DNA of 64,000 nt from FW021-bin31 sp964647485 (GTDB taxonomy: Bacteria; Bacteroidota; Bacteroidia; Chitinophagales; Chitinophagaceae): positions 1 to 64,000 of the forward strand of contig CAZYHV010000007.1 in assembly GCA_964647485.1 (NCBI GenBank), read 5' to 3'. A model generated the notes under the pieces. The model saw only the letters and a list, made by a program, of their open reading frames with translations. It was not told where the DNA came from and did no database searches. The position numbers and the translations under genes are program-made. How positions within the stretch are numbered: position 1 is the stretch's first letter; the number at the start of each line of letters is the position of its first letter. Positions 44,566 through 52,506 of the stretch are shown in pieces.

Positions 44566-45475
44566 CCGTTTGCCCAATTTGATTAATTTGATTCAAGGTT
44601 GCTTCACTTCGTGTTGTTTCCAAACTACTAAAATAAATGAGGGTATAAAAAGTAACAGAATAAATGGTGGAGATTACAGAAAATAAAATTAAAATCGTTC
44701 CTCCAATGGAAACCAATATTTTCCCTAAAAAAGTCGTAAAGATTTCCTCAGAGAAACCGATGGCATTATACGTGATTATTCCAATTAAAACCAGAGGGAT
44801 AATTGTTATGAGTCCAAGACAAATATTTATCATGATACGAAAAAGGTAGGTGGTTAAACCATAAATTAATAATTTTTTCTTTACTAATTTATAAGCCGCT
44901 ATATAACTAGAAAAGAGCTTTTCTTTCCCTTTTAAATATAAAAAGAGGCCACAAATAAAGACGACTCCCAAACAAGAGATTAAAATCCCTAAAATTAATG
45001 GTCCAATAAAGGGAATAAACAGGAGTATTCCCGCAATAATAGCTATCGGAATCAATAATATTAAACCAATTACTATGGAGGCCAGAAAAAATGAAATATA
45101 TTTTTTAATATGAAGCTGAACTCGTCTCCAAACTTCTTTAGAAGAGAAGGATGTTGCTCCTTGTTCTTCCAATAAAAACATATATTCTATACCATAAGTG
45201 AAAATAAACAGCCAATAAAACAACAATAAAACAAATACGGCTGCACTCACTGAAAGGATAACGGTGGGCGTATCTATATTTTGATCAAAGAAAATTGTTT
45301 TCCCAAAGGTGGAAACAAAAAAGAACAGAATTAAGAAGAGAGCCAAAAAAGGCAATAAAAAGTTAATTATACTCTTATTAAAGTGTCTGAATATTTTTTT
45401 AAATAAAAATAAGTAGTCTTCAAAGAGAGCATTTAGTCCACGACCTTTTATAAATTGGAAATCTAATTGGTCCAT
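44549..45475 (-). CDS. Multi-pass membrane protein of the MoxR/DUF58 cluster
   Basis: This 308-residue protein is almost entirely hydrophobic, with about six helices (for example INFLLPFLALFLILFFFV near 40, ILSVSAAVFVLLLFYWLF near 75 and a Gly/Ile-rich stretch near 150-175). It begins with a soluble segment MDQLDFQFIKGRGLNALFED and ends in an acidic tail (NQIGQTDDEME). I do not recognise a named family. It overlaps the SpoIIM-like gene by 13 nt and the DUF4129 gene by 17 nt, so it is firmly in the operon. Confidence 0.8.
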   Translation of the reverse strand: MDQLDFQFIKGRGLNALFEDYLFLFKKIFRHFNKSIINFLLPFLALFLILFFFVSTFGKTIFFDQNIDTPTVILSVSAAVFVLLLFYWLFIFTYGIEYMFLLEEQGATSFSSKEVWRRVQLHIKKYISFFLASIVIGLILLIPIAIIAGILLFIPFIGPLILGILISCLGVVFICGLFLYLKGKEKLFSSYIAAYKLVKKKLLIYGLTTYLFRIMINICLGLITIIPLVLIGIITYNAIGFSEEIFTTFLGKILVSIGGTILILFSVISTIYSVTFYTLIYFSSLETTRSEATLNQINQIGQTDDEME

Positions 45476-46428
45476 TGATATTTTTTAGCAAGTTTGAGAG
45501 GGAAATATACGAAGTAAAATAGTATAATCAACAGGCAAAGAACAATAATGCTCAAAGATAAAGCAAGTGAAACTTGATAATAACGAGTAACAAAACCTTC
45601 CAAAAAACCTGCTATTATAAAAAAAGGAATGGTTCCAACCAAAACCAAGGATGCTTTCTTTATTTGCCTTTTAAAGGAATCGATGCGTTTAAAAGATTTC
45701 GGAAACAATATACTATTACCAATGGCAATACCACAGCCACCTGCAATGATTATTACAGAGATTTCAAAAGTTCCATGAATCCAGATGGCCCTCATGGCTT
45801 CGCCCAACACACCATATTTATAAAAAAAGGAATGAAAGGCGCCCAGCATAATACCGTTTTTAAATAAAACAAAACCGGAACCCAGACTGAGAAAGATGCC
45901 AAAAGCAAAGGCCATAAAGGCTACCTTGATATTATTAATAGTAATCATTAGAAAGCTTCCTATATTACTTCCTGAACCATAAATGGCCGCCGGGTTACCT
46001 GATTTTATATTTTCTATGGTAAGGTCTACATAGGAATTTCCCAATATAAGCCTTATAAAACCATGGTCATTATTTGCAGAAACCGCTCCAATAATCGCTG
46101 CCAATAATGTTATCAAAAAGGCATAAAGAATAGGTCTTCGTAATTCATAAACAGCCTTGGGAACATCATATTTAAAAAAATGAGAAAACTGATATTGGCC
46201 ATTTTTTCTATCTCTATAGATAGATTGATGAGCATAAATAGCTAATTCATTCAGGTAATCCTTAGTTTTGCTTTGTGGATAAAAAGTCTGTGCATAAGCT
46301 AAATCATTAGTTAATTGAATATAATCTTCAGCCAATTCATCCGGTTGATTGAAATTTTTATTTTTCAAATGCGTTTCGATTTTCGACCATTTGTCTTTAT
46401 TTCGTTGTACAAAGGAAGCTTCCCGCAT
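45463..46428 (-). CDS. SpoIIM/DUF95-family integral membrane protein
   Basis: This 321-residue protein (MREASFVQRNKDKWSKIETH at its start) belongs to the stage II sporulation protein M / DUF95 family. It has a soluble N-terminal part (about 1-90, with DLAYAQTFYPQSKTKDYLNEL) and about five membrane helices, with the family motif GTFEISVIIIAGGCGIAIG and the preceding AIWIHG. The ATG at 46428 is preferred: the in-frame TTG at 46449 lies within a few bases of the predicted start of transcription. The host does not sporulate; in Bacteroidota the family pairs with RDD and MoxR/DUF58 genes. Confidence 0.88.
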   Translation of the reverse strand: MREASFVQRNKDKWSKIETHLKNKNFNQPDELAEDYIQLTNDLAYAQTFYPQSKTKDYLNELAIYAHQSIYRDRKNGQYQFSHFFKYDVPKAVYELRRPILYAFLITLLAAIIGAVSANNDHGFIRLILGNSYVDLTIENIKSGNPAAIYGSGSNIGSFLMITINNIKVAFMAFAFGIFLSLGSGFVLFKNGIMLGAFHSFFYKYGVLGEAMRAIWIHGTFEISVIIIAGGCGIAIGNSILFPKSFKRIDSFKRQIKKASLVLVGTIPFFIIAGFLEGFVTRYYQVSLALSLSIIVLCLLIILFYFVYFPLKLAKKYQWTN

Positions 46429-46451
46429 AGTATTTTTATCGTTTAACAAGT

Positions 46452-46459
46452 CAAATATA
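46452..46459 (-). promoter_or_regulatory. Putative -7 promoter of the SpoIIM-DUF58 operon
   Basis: On the minus strand this is TATATTTG, an exact TAnnTTTG match. It overlaps the first base of the RDD start codon (46459) on the other strand. The predicted transcript starts about 18 nt before the SpoIIM ATG at 46428. Confidence 0.55.
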
Positions 46460-47193
46460 TGGAAAAGCTATTGATTAATACTCCTCAAAATGTTCGCATT
46501 GAATATCAACCGGCATCGGTAGGTACTCGTTTGGTATCCTTGGCAATAGACTACGCCATCATGATTTGTTATGGGTATTTGGCTTTCAAAATTTTTGGAA
46601 TGATTAATGGGAATTCCCAAGATCGTTATTTAAAAGCCGGCACCGCAGCGTTATTGTTCTTGCCAATTATGTTGTATCATCTTATTTTGGAAAGTTTTTT
46701 AGGGGGGCAGACAGTTGGAAAAATACTCCTGAAAACTAAAGTTGTCCTCCTTGATGGCAGTAGAGCGACCTCCTATGAGTATTTCATTCGCTGGGTTTTA
46801 AATATTGTGGATATTTGGATGATGGGTGGAGTCATTGGTTTGTTATCTATTGTTTTATCAAAGAAATCACAACGTTTAGGTGACCTGGCAGCAGGAACTA
46901 CTGTTGTTTCTTTAAAAGCGCGTATAGCCCTTACTCACACCATTTATGAAGACTTAACAGAATCTTATCTCCCTGTATATCCGGAATATATGATTCGGAA
47001 ATTATCTGATAAGGATATCAATATTATTAAACAAAGTTTTAATGAAGCCAAAAAAAGTAAAAAAATGGATGTGTTAACTCGGTTAAGTAATAAGATTACA
47101 GAAGTAACCGGTGCAGAACAAAAAGAAAAAAGCGATATTCATTTTATTGAAATTATATTAAAGGATCATTATCATTATCATAAAGAGCTATAA
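46459..47193 (+). CDS. RDD family membrane protein
   Basis: This 244-residue protein has an RDD domain (about 18-150) with three membrane helices: VGTRLVSLAIDYAIMICYGY carrying the Arg and Asp of the family name, a second near LFLPIMLYHLILESFLGG and GQTVGKILLKTKVV, and a third near YFIRWVLNIVDIWM. The polar C-terminal tail (about 155-244) is charged. It is divergent from the SpoIIM gene, whose partner it typically is. Its own promoter must lie within the SpoIIM 5' end. Confidence 0.88.
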   Translation: MEKLLINTPQNVRIEYQPASVGTRLVSLAIDYAIMICYGYLAFKIFGMINGNSQDRYLKAGTAALLFLPIMLYHLILESFLGGQTVGKILLKTKVVLLDGSRATSYEYFIRWVLNIVDIWMMGGVIGLLSIVLSKKSQRLGDLAAGTTVVSLKARIALTHTIYEDLTESYLPVYPEYMIRKLSDKDINIIKQSFNEAKKSKKMDVLTRLSNKITEVTGAEQKEKSDIHFIEIILKDHYHYHKEL

Positions 47194-47308
47194 AGGCCGA
47201 TATTAATGAACAGTAATTATGAAAAGAAACAGGTTGCTCTTAAATTTTTATTTTAAAGAAAATGACAAATACTTCTCAATTTTAAATTATTTTGTATATT
47301 TACAACTG

Positions 47309-47333
47309 TATATTTGTTATTATTTTATATTTG
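47309..47333 (+). promoter_or_regulatory. Tandem -7 elements before the DUF5684-like gene
   Basis: TATATTTG occurs twice, at 47309-47316 and 47326-47333, both exact TAnnTTTG matches. The second ends 22 nt before the ATG. Two start sites are possible. Confidence 0.45.
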
Positions 47334-47355
47334 TTTTTAACTCAAAGAAAAGTAC

Positions 47356-47730
47356 ATGAAATTTTACGGAACAGTAGGAACCCTTATTTATCTGGCTATT
47401 ATAGTTTTAATTATAATTGGCTATTGGAAAACATTTGAAAAAGCCGGAAAACCGGGATGGGCGGCAATTATACCTATTTATAATATTATTGTACTTTTAG
47501 AGATTATTGATAAACCTTGGTGGTGGATTTTGTTGTTATTGATTCCTTTCGTAAATATTGTCATAGGCATTATGATGACACATCAGTTATCCTTATCCTT
47601 CGGTCAAGGTGTTGGGTTTACAGTTGGATTGATCTTATTGCCTTTTATATTCGTTCCCATGTTGGGCTTTGGAGAATATACTTACCAAGGTCCCGGAGGG
47701 CAATTACAGACTTCACAATCTCAATTATAA
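47356..47730 (+). CDS. Small membrane protein, DUF5684-like
   Basis: This 124-residue protein has about three or four helices (TLIYLAIIVLIIIGYW, PWWWILLLLIPFVNIVIGI, VGFTVGLILLPFIFVPMLGF) and the conserved pattern GKPGWAAIIPIYNIIVLLEI, found in the DUF5684 family, often mis-named 'signal peptidase I'. A short polar tail ends QTSQSQL. No catalytic Ser/Lys pair of a signal peptidase is visible. It is a single-gene unit. Confidence 0.75.
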   Translation: MKFYGTVGTLIYLAIIVLIIIGYWKTFEKAGKPGWAAIIPIYNIIVLLEIIDKPWWWILLLLIPFVNIVIGIMMTHQLSLSFGQGVGFTVGLILLPFIFVPMLGFGEYTYQGPGGQLQTSQSQL

Positions 47731-48116
47731 TAATATTAAAAAGTCGGACGGTCTCTTCAGTCAACTTTGAAAAGGGGGATTTTTGAATCTTTTTATAATT
47801 TTTCGGAAGGAAGGATCTATACTTGAAGGAATTCTGTTTTGGTTTTATTGAGAACGAGTTTATGGAGAAGCACCAGATAATATATTGGAGCTGATCTTAC
47901 TGAATTCTTATTTTAAAACTCGATAATAAAGAAAGAGGTGTATCCATGATAGTGCAGATTGAGATAATTTGGAAAACGAAGAATAAATAGGAAGATTGAA
48001 GGTGGCTCCTTTATTTTTTCTCAGAAATAAGACACCTTATTCTGCAGAAGGCAGAAATTCTATCCGTGCTTTTTCTTGCCGATTTTTTCTTTCAAACCGC
48101 TTACCTTTGCAGGCAA
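47731..48116. other. Intergenic region before the lrgA-like gene
   Basis: 386 bp. I find no protein frame of significant length, no clear RNA fold and no repeats. The last 20 bases hold the lrgA promoter box. Confidence 0.5.
48102..48109 (+). promoter_or_regulatory. -7 element abutting the lrgA-like start codon
   Basis: TACCTTTG matches TAnnTTTG and ends 7 nt before the ATG at 48117, implying a nearly leaderless message. Confidence 0.5.
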
Positions 48117-48515
48117 ATGAACAAAGAAGCAATTGTTAAAGTTTTATCGAGAGTCGGAAGATGGATAGTGGGATTTATTATTCTCTCTATGGCTTACTTG
48201 GTGGGTGATTTTATATCAAAACATCTTCCATTCCCTGTTCCGGGATCGGTTATTGGCTTAATTCTCATATTTATTCTACTCTATAGTAAAATTATCAGGC
48301 TGGAATGGGTAGATGATGCTGCAGGCTTATTGTTAGCTTTTTTAGGACTATTTTATGTACCCTATGGTGTGGGAATAATTGAAGTAGATCAGTCCGTAAA
48401 AAAAGATGCCGGTCTTGTTATTTTACTGGTGGCCATCGTTATTCTGACTGTCCAGTTTTTTACCGGCAGGCTATTTACGTTTTTAGGACAAAAAAAAGAT
48501 AAAGAAGATGAGTAG
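48117..48515 (+). CDS. CidA/LrgA-family membrane protein
   Basis: This 132-residue protein, with about four helices, is of the CidA/LrgA family, which with LrgB forms a complex affecting autolysis or exporting small metabolites such as pyruvate. Family features are FPVPGSVIGLILIFILLYSK and WVDDAAGLLLAFLGLFYVPYGVGII. The ATG at 48117 (MNKEAIVKVL) is chosen; an in-frame upstream codon at 48066 would place the promoter inside the gene. It overlaps lrgB by 8 nt. Confidence 0.88.
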   Translation: MNKEAIVKVLSRVGRWIVGFIILSMAYLVGDFISKHLPFPVPGSVIGLILIFILLYSKIIRLEWVDDAAGLLLAFLGLFYVPYGVGIIEVDQSVKKDAGLVILLVAIVILTVQFFTGRLFTFLGQKKDKEDE

Positions 48516-49179
48516 CTTACTGACTATTTCCCTGTTTTTAATAGCAAAATATCTTTATAAACGGTGGAATTATTTATTTTTTGTTCCTGTATTTTTTACA
48601 GTAGTGGGTTGTATTGGTTTTTTATTATTGGGTCATCTTTCTTTTCATCAGTATTTTGAAGAAAACAAACCTTTGACTTTTATGTTGAAGCCGGCAGTAG
48701 TGGCTTTAGGTGTCTTAATGTACAAACAATGGATAGCGATCAAAGAGAATTTTAAGCCGTTGTTTATCACTATATTGTTTAGTAGTTTGGTGAGTGTTAC
48801 CTCGGTCATTATTCTGGGAGAATTGTTTTCTCTTCCTTCCGGTTTATCGGCCTCTTTGGTACCCATGGGGATTACAACGCCCATTGCCATAGCGGTGACC
48901 CAACCATTGGGAGGAAATCCTTCTATTACTTCAGTTATAGTAATAGGGGCGGGGTTGTTTGGAAATATTTTAGGTCCCTTTTTTTTGAAAAAAGTCTTTA
49001 GAGTGGGATGGGATCCGGCTCTGGGGTTAGCCATGGGGCAAACCAGTCATGGAATCGGAACAGCCAGAGCCGTGCAAATAAATGATGTGACAGGTACTTT
49101 TAGTGGACTTGCAATGAGCTTAAACGGGGTTATTACGGTCTTTACTGCTCCTTTGATGTGGACTTTAATACACGGCTAA
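48508..49179 (+). CDS. LrgB-family membrane protein
   Basis: This 223-residue protein with about seven helices is the LrgB/CidB partner. Typical motifs are GVLMYKQWIAIKENFKPLF, a Ser-rich LSASLVPMGITTPIAIAV and the C-terminal GMGQTSHGIGTARAVQIN-like stretch (read as AMGQTSHGIGTARAVQIND). The 8-nt overlap with the lrgA-like gene indicates coupled translation. A role in pyruvate or glycolate export is possible in analogy to relatives. Confidence 0.9.
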   Translation: MSSLLTISLFLIAKYLYKRWNYLFFVPVFFTVVGCIGFLLLGHLSFHQYFEENKPLTFMLKPAVVALGVLMYKQWIAIKENFKPLFITILFSSLVSVTSVIILGELFSLPSGLSASLVPMGITTPIAIAVTQPLGGNPSITSVIVIGAGLFGNILGPFFLKKVFRVGWDPALGLAMGQTSHGIGTARAVQINDVTGTFSGLAMSLNGVITVFTAPLMWTLIHG

Positions 49180-49586
49180 ATTGTACAATATCCAATGATC
49201 CTTATTTCTGTACTATTTTTAATCGGTTAAGTGAAGATCTTCCTATTTTAGGCGTCTTTCCTGAATGAATGGGAGGAATAGTTTGGACTTGTCTTTTTTC
49301 CACTACTATGTTGCTAAATCATTGCTTTAGGCAACGACAGTGAGGCATTCATTACTTTGGATAGTTACGAAAAGCAAATTCCATGAGTACAGCGGTTAAG
49401 GTTTGCATTTACAGAAATCCTTTTACCGTAATTTCTTTTTAGCCACGCCTCAATTGTATATCTTTGTTCATTGGTAAAGGGTATTCCTTTTTGCACTTCT
49501 TATTGAGAAAAGATGAAAGGTAGATTAATCGAAGCTAATAATAAGAAAAGGAGAATCATAACCTATAACCTATAATTTTCATTTAA
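49180..49586. other. Intergenic region with a decayed gene fragment
   Basis: 407 bp between lrgB and the Nudix-type regulator. It holds a possible transposase fragment on the minus strand (49365-49496) and, just before the Nudix-type gene, a tandem AACCTAT repeat. No intact gene is seen. Confidence 0.5.
49365..49496 (-). pseudogene. Possible IS30-type transposase N-terminal remnant
   Basis: A 43-codon frame, entered at a GTG at 49496 and closed by TAA, encodes VQKGIPFTNEQRYTIEAWL and then a degenerate run. The stretch FTNEQRYTIEAWLKRN resembles the opening helix of IS30-family transposases (pattern F/LT.EQRY.IEALLK). Nothing that follows matches the rest of such a gene, so it would be a decayed scrap. 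The resemblance is short and could be chance. Confidence 0.3.
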
Positions 49587-50267
49587 ATGGAAACAAAAAA
49601 TATAAATATACATACGCTTGAAGTGGATCGATACCCAAAAGTCACCTTGTCTGTAGATTGTGTTGTTTTTGGGATTGTGGGGAAAGAATTAAAAGTACTG
49701 CTGATTAGGAGTGATATCGACGAATATAAAAATAAATGGACTTTACTCGGAGATCTTGTTCGGGAAAGAGAGTCGTTGGATATGGCCGCCAATAGAGTCT
49801 TAAAGGATAGAACCGGTCTTACCGAAGTCTATCTTGAACAAGTACATACTTTTGGTGAACCGGACAGGCATCCTGCAGGGCGAGTAGTGACAACGGCCTA
49901 TTATGCTTTTGTTTCTATTCAGGAATGTCATTTGACAAAGGCAGCCCATGAATTGCATTGGCATAATATTAAGAATGTTGGCGAGATGGCGTTTGATCAT
50001 GAAAGGATATTGGATAGATGTTTATTTCAATTGAGAGAAGCGGTCAAAGATCGACATATTGCCTTCAACCTTTTACCGGAAGAATTTTCATTGAGACAAC
50101 TTCAGGATATTTATGAAGCAGTACTGGGAGAAACCTTGGATAGAAGGAATTTTAGGAAAAAAGTTCTAACCTTTGATTTCATTGAAGATACGGGAAAATT
50201 GGAAACAAATGTTTCTCATCGTCCGGGTAAATTATATCGTTATTGCAAAGAGTATGAAATCCATTAA
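49587..50267 (+). CDS. Nudix-domain transcriptional regulator (AraR/NrtR type)
   Basis: This 226-residue protein has an N-terminal Nudix-fold domain (about 20-150: VTLSVDCVVFGIVGKELKVL) and a C-terminal winged-helix domain (about 165-225: FSLRQLQDIYEAVLGETLDR then RNFRKKVL). The layout matches NrtR and the Bacteroidota AraR regulators. The Nudix box reads RVLKDRTGL where an active enzyme has REUxEExGU, so all catalytic Glu are lost and the domain is probably a ligand sensor. The natural ligand is unknown; no arabinose or NAD genes are adjacent. The DUF6691 remnant ends just after it. Confidence 0.85.
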   Translation: METKNINIHTLEVDRYPKVTLSVDCVVFGIVGKELKVLLIRSDIDEYKNKWTLLGDLVRERESLDMAANRVLKDRTGLTEVYLEQVHTFGEPDRHPAGRVVTTAYYAFVSIQECHLTKAAHELHWHNIKNVGEMAFDHERILDRCLFQLREAVKDRHIAFNLLPEEFSLRQLQDIYEAVLGETLDRRNFRKKVLTFDFIEDTGKLETNVSHRPGKLYRYCKEYEIH

Positions 50268-50676
50268 TGAGGGAGATGATTTCGAATCAATCCATAGATG
50301 AAGGTTCCTAAAACTGCTCCTAAGAGAACGATGATCATTGACCAATGGCCTGAACCTATGCGAACAAAAATAGGCCCGGGGCATGCTCCAGCCAAAGCCC
50401 ATCCTAGCCCAAAAATGCTTCCCCCTAATAGATATCTGAAGATGGTCTTCTTTTTCGGTTTTAATTGCATTTCCTGATGCCCGAAAGCTTTTATTTTTAA
50501 TTTTAATGAATTTGAATACCTATTATTCCAAGCATAACAGCCGATCCAATGATGCCATACATGTGAAAGGATCCAAATTTAAACATTTCATATATTCTGA
50601 ACCAGGAGTCTGCCTCGGATTTGATCATAACAATGCCGAAAAAAATACCGACAAGTAAAAATAACAAAGATCTCAT
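50264..50676 (-). pseudogene. Decayed YeeE/YedE-family (DUF6691) transporter half
   Basis: The N-terminal half is read from the ATG at 50676: a helix with LLVGIFFGIVMIKSE, then SWFRIYEMFKFGSFHMYGII, ending in a stop at 50503. The C-terminal half is in another frame from 50470: LLGGSIFGLGWALAGACPGP with the family Cys, to 50264. A family protein of about 140 residues is thus split by at least one frameshift near 50470-50515. The intact family transports sulfur species such as thiosulfate. Either half is unlikely to work alone. Confidence 0.75.
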
Positions 50677-50677
50677 T

Positions 50678-50975
50678 TTACGAAAAAATTAATGGGAATA
50701 AAAAATGAATCATCACTAGACCTCCTATAAAAAAACCGATAACGGCAATGAGGGAAGGAAGTTGTAAATTACTTAAACCTGAGATGGCATGACCGGAAGT
50801 TCCAATCAAACTGAAAGAAAGAAGAATATTTTCCCGCTCCTCCCATACTACACAATGTCCGTAGATTAGAAGAAACACCAAATTGCTTCCCTGAAAATAA
50901 TAAGAGAGACATGACTATTGCTATCAATGGATCTGAAACGTACCATGCCCATATATTATATAACCAATCCATCAT
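50678..50975 (-). pseudogene. Decayed YeeE/YedE-family transporter with internal deletion
   Basis: The start at 50975 gives MDWLYNIWAWYVSDPLIAI and LLLFSGKQFGVSSNLRTLC, the first part of a YeeE/YedE protein. The frame then shifts, and the ending TSGHAISGLSNLQLPSLIAV to PLIFS is read in a different frame to 50678. The family normally has about 90 more residues between FDW and TSGHAI, so a deletion plus frameshift near 50800 is inferred. The conserved Cys that usually precedes TSGHAI is lost. Confidence 0.75.
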
Positions 50976-51088
50976 TATTCATTTATAGTAAAGATAGGGA
51001 AAGTTTATAGATATAGTAGAAAGATTGAAGACTCTTCTACAATGATAGAGGGAAGTTATTCGAATGGAATAGCAGAAAATGGTTTTAC

Positions 51089-52501
51089 TCAGTTTAATTC
51101 TTCTATAGGGTCGACGGGCGTCGTTTTGACAATCTTTATTTTTTCATTCTCTTTTATGGCATTATATCCGTCCGGAATGTTTCTTAAGTTGTGAAAACCT
51201 TGTCTTTTAATTAAAGAGCAGGCGATGGAACTTCGGTAGCCACTTTGGCAATGAACATAAAGGTTATGTTCTTCTTCAATGTTTGCTAAGGTGATAGGAT
51301 CCATCATATTGGATAAGGGGACATTGATTGCTTTTTCTACATGTCCTTCATCGTATTCATTTCCTTCTCTTACGTCCCAGGTCCTTAGTTGTTCGTCAAA
51401 GGGAAGATCGAGCTGTAATTCTTCTACAGATACATTGATGAGAAGATCGATAGCTTCACCGGCTTCTTCCCATTTTTGGAAACCACCTTCTAAGTATCCA
51501 ATAACTTGATGGAAACCAATTCGTGCTAAACGAATAATGCTTTCTTTTTCTTCTCCTTTTTCTGTTACCAAGATGATGGGTTGATCAAAAGGCAATAGCT
51601 TTCCGGCCCATTCAGCAAAACGACCTTTCAGTCCTATATTAATGGCTTTGGGAGTAAATCCTTCTGCAAACAGTTCGGCACTTCTGGTATCTATAATCCA
51701 AGCCTTTTGTTTTTCTTTCTTAAAGGCATCTATGGATAATGGACGATAACTTTTTTCCAGAATCTTGTCGAGCTGAAGATATCCTTTTTGATTCATTCTT
51801 GCATCTTTTTGGAAATAGGAGGGTGGGTCGGTCAAGCCTTCCGTTACTGAAGAAACAAAAGAAGCTTTATCCTTTTTTTTGAGGGCATAGTTCAGTTTCT
51901 TTTGTTCTCCTATGGTGCTGAATGTTTCTTTGCTCATGTTTTTTCCACATGCAGAACCGGCTCCATGGGCAGGATAAACGATTATATCATCAGGGAGCTT
52001 TTTCAATTTTTGTAAGGAATCATACAGATATCCGGCCAATTCCTCCTTCCCCAATTGACCACTGGATAAATCTGGCCTGCCAACATCACCTACAAAGAGG
52101 GTGTCTCCCGTGAATAAGCAATAAGGTTTCTTTTGCTCATCTTTAAGGAGGTAGCACGTGCTTTCCAGGGTATGTCCGGGAGTGTGTAGCGCTTCTACTG
52201 TGATTTTCCCTATTTTGAATACTTCTCCTTCTGTGGCAACATGTATGGGATAAGACGTTTTCGTATGCGGACCATAAACAATGGTAGCTCCGGTTTTTTC
52301 TGCTAAGTCTAAATGTCCGGAAATAAAGTCGGCATGAAAGTGAGTTTCAAATATATACTTTATTGTTACTCCTAGTTCTTTCGACAAGGAGAGATAATCA
52401 TCAATATCCCTCATAGGGTCAATGACAATCGCCTCATCATCGGAAGCAACAAAATATGCTGCTTCCGAAAGGCAGTTGGTATATAATTGTTTAACCAACA
52501 T
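51089..52501 (-). CDS. CstB-like persulfide dioxygenase (MBL fold plus two rhodanese domains)
   Basis: This 470-residue protein has an N-terminal metallo-beta-lactamase domain (about 1-240) of the persulfide-dioxygenase type: ETHFHADFISGH, the HTPGHTLEST metal ligand, LFTGDTLFVGDVGRPDL and YPAHGAGSACGKN. Two rhodanese domains follow: the first (about 260-355) has no Cys at its active-site loop (ILVTEKGEEKES), the second (about 370-460) keeps it in YVHCQSGYRSS. CstB-type enzymes oxidise persulfides to thiosulfate or sulfite. It follows the ArsR gene by 5 nt, and the YeeE remnants lie downstream, a recurring sulfur-detoxification set. Confidence 0.92.
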   Translation of the reverse strand: MLVKQLYTNCLSEAAYFVASDDEAIVIDPMRDIDDYLSLSKELGVTIKYIFETHFHADFISGHLDLAEKTGATIVYGPHTKTSYPIHVATEGEVFKIGKITVEALHTPGHTLESTCYLLKDEQKKPYCLFTGDTLFVGDVGRPDLSSGQLGKEELAGYLYDSLQKLKKLPDDIIVYPAHGAGSACGKNMSKETFSTIGEQKKLNYALKKKDKASFVSSVTEGLTDPPSYFQKDARMNQKGYLQLDKILEKSYRPLSIDAFKKEKQKAWIIDTRSAELFAEGFTPKAINIGLKGRFAEWAGKLLPFDQPIILVTEKGEEKESIIRLARIGFHQVIGYLEGGFQKWEEAGEAIDLLINVSVEELQLDLPFDEQLRTWDVREGNEYDEGHVEKAINVPLSNMMDPITLANIEEEHNLYVHCQSGYRSSIACSLIKRQGFHNLRNIPDGYNAIKENEKIKIVKTTPVDPIEELN

Positions 52502-52506
52502 AATAA

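Noticed and set aside
45463..46428. Evidence for sporulation from the SpoIIM-like gene
   Set aside because: DUF95/SpoIIM proteins are widespread in non-spore-formers and no other sporulation gene is present.
40152..46449. Bacteroides aerotolerance (Bat) operon
   Set aside because: MoxR and DUF58 are shared, but the vWA-domain BatA/BatB and TPR proteins are missing; DUF4350, DUF4129, SpoIIM and RDD define a different cluster.
47356..47730. Signal peptidase I
   Set aside because: Relatives are often labelled so, but the protein lacks a Ser/Lys catalytic pair and the periplasmic catalytic domain.
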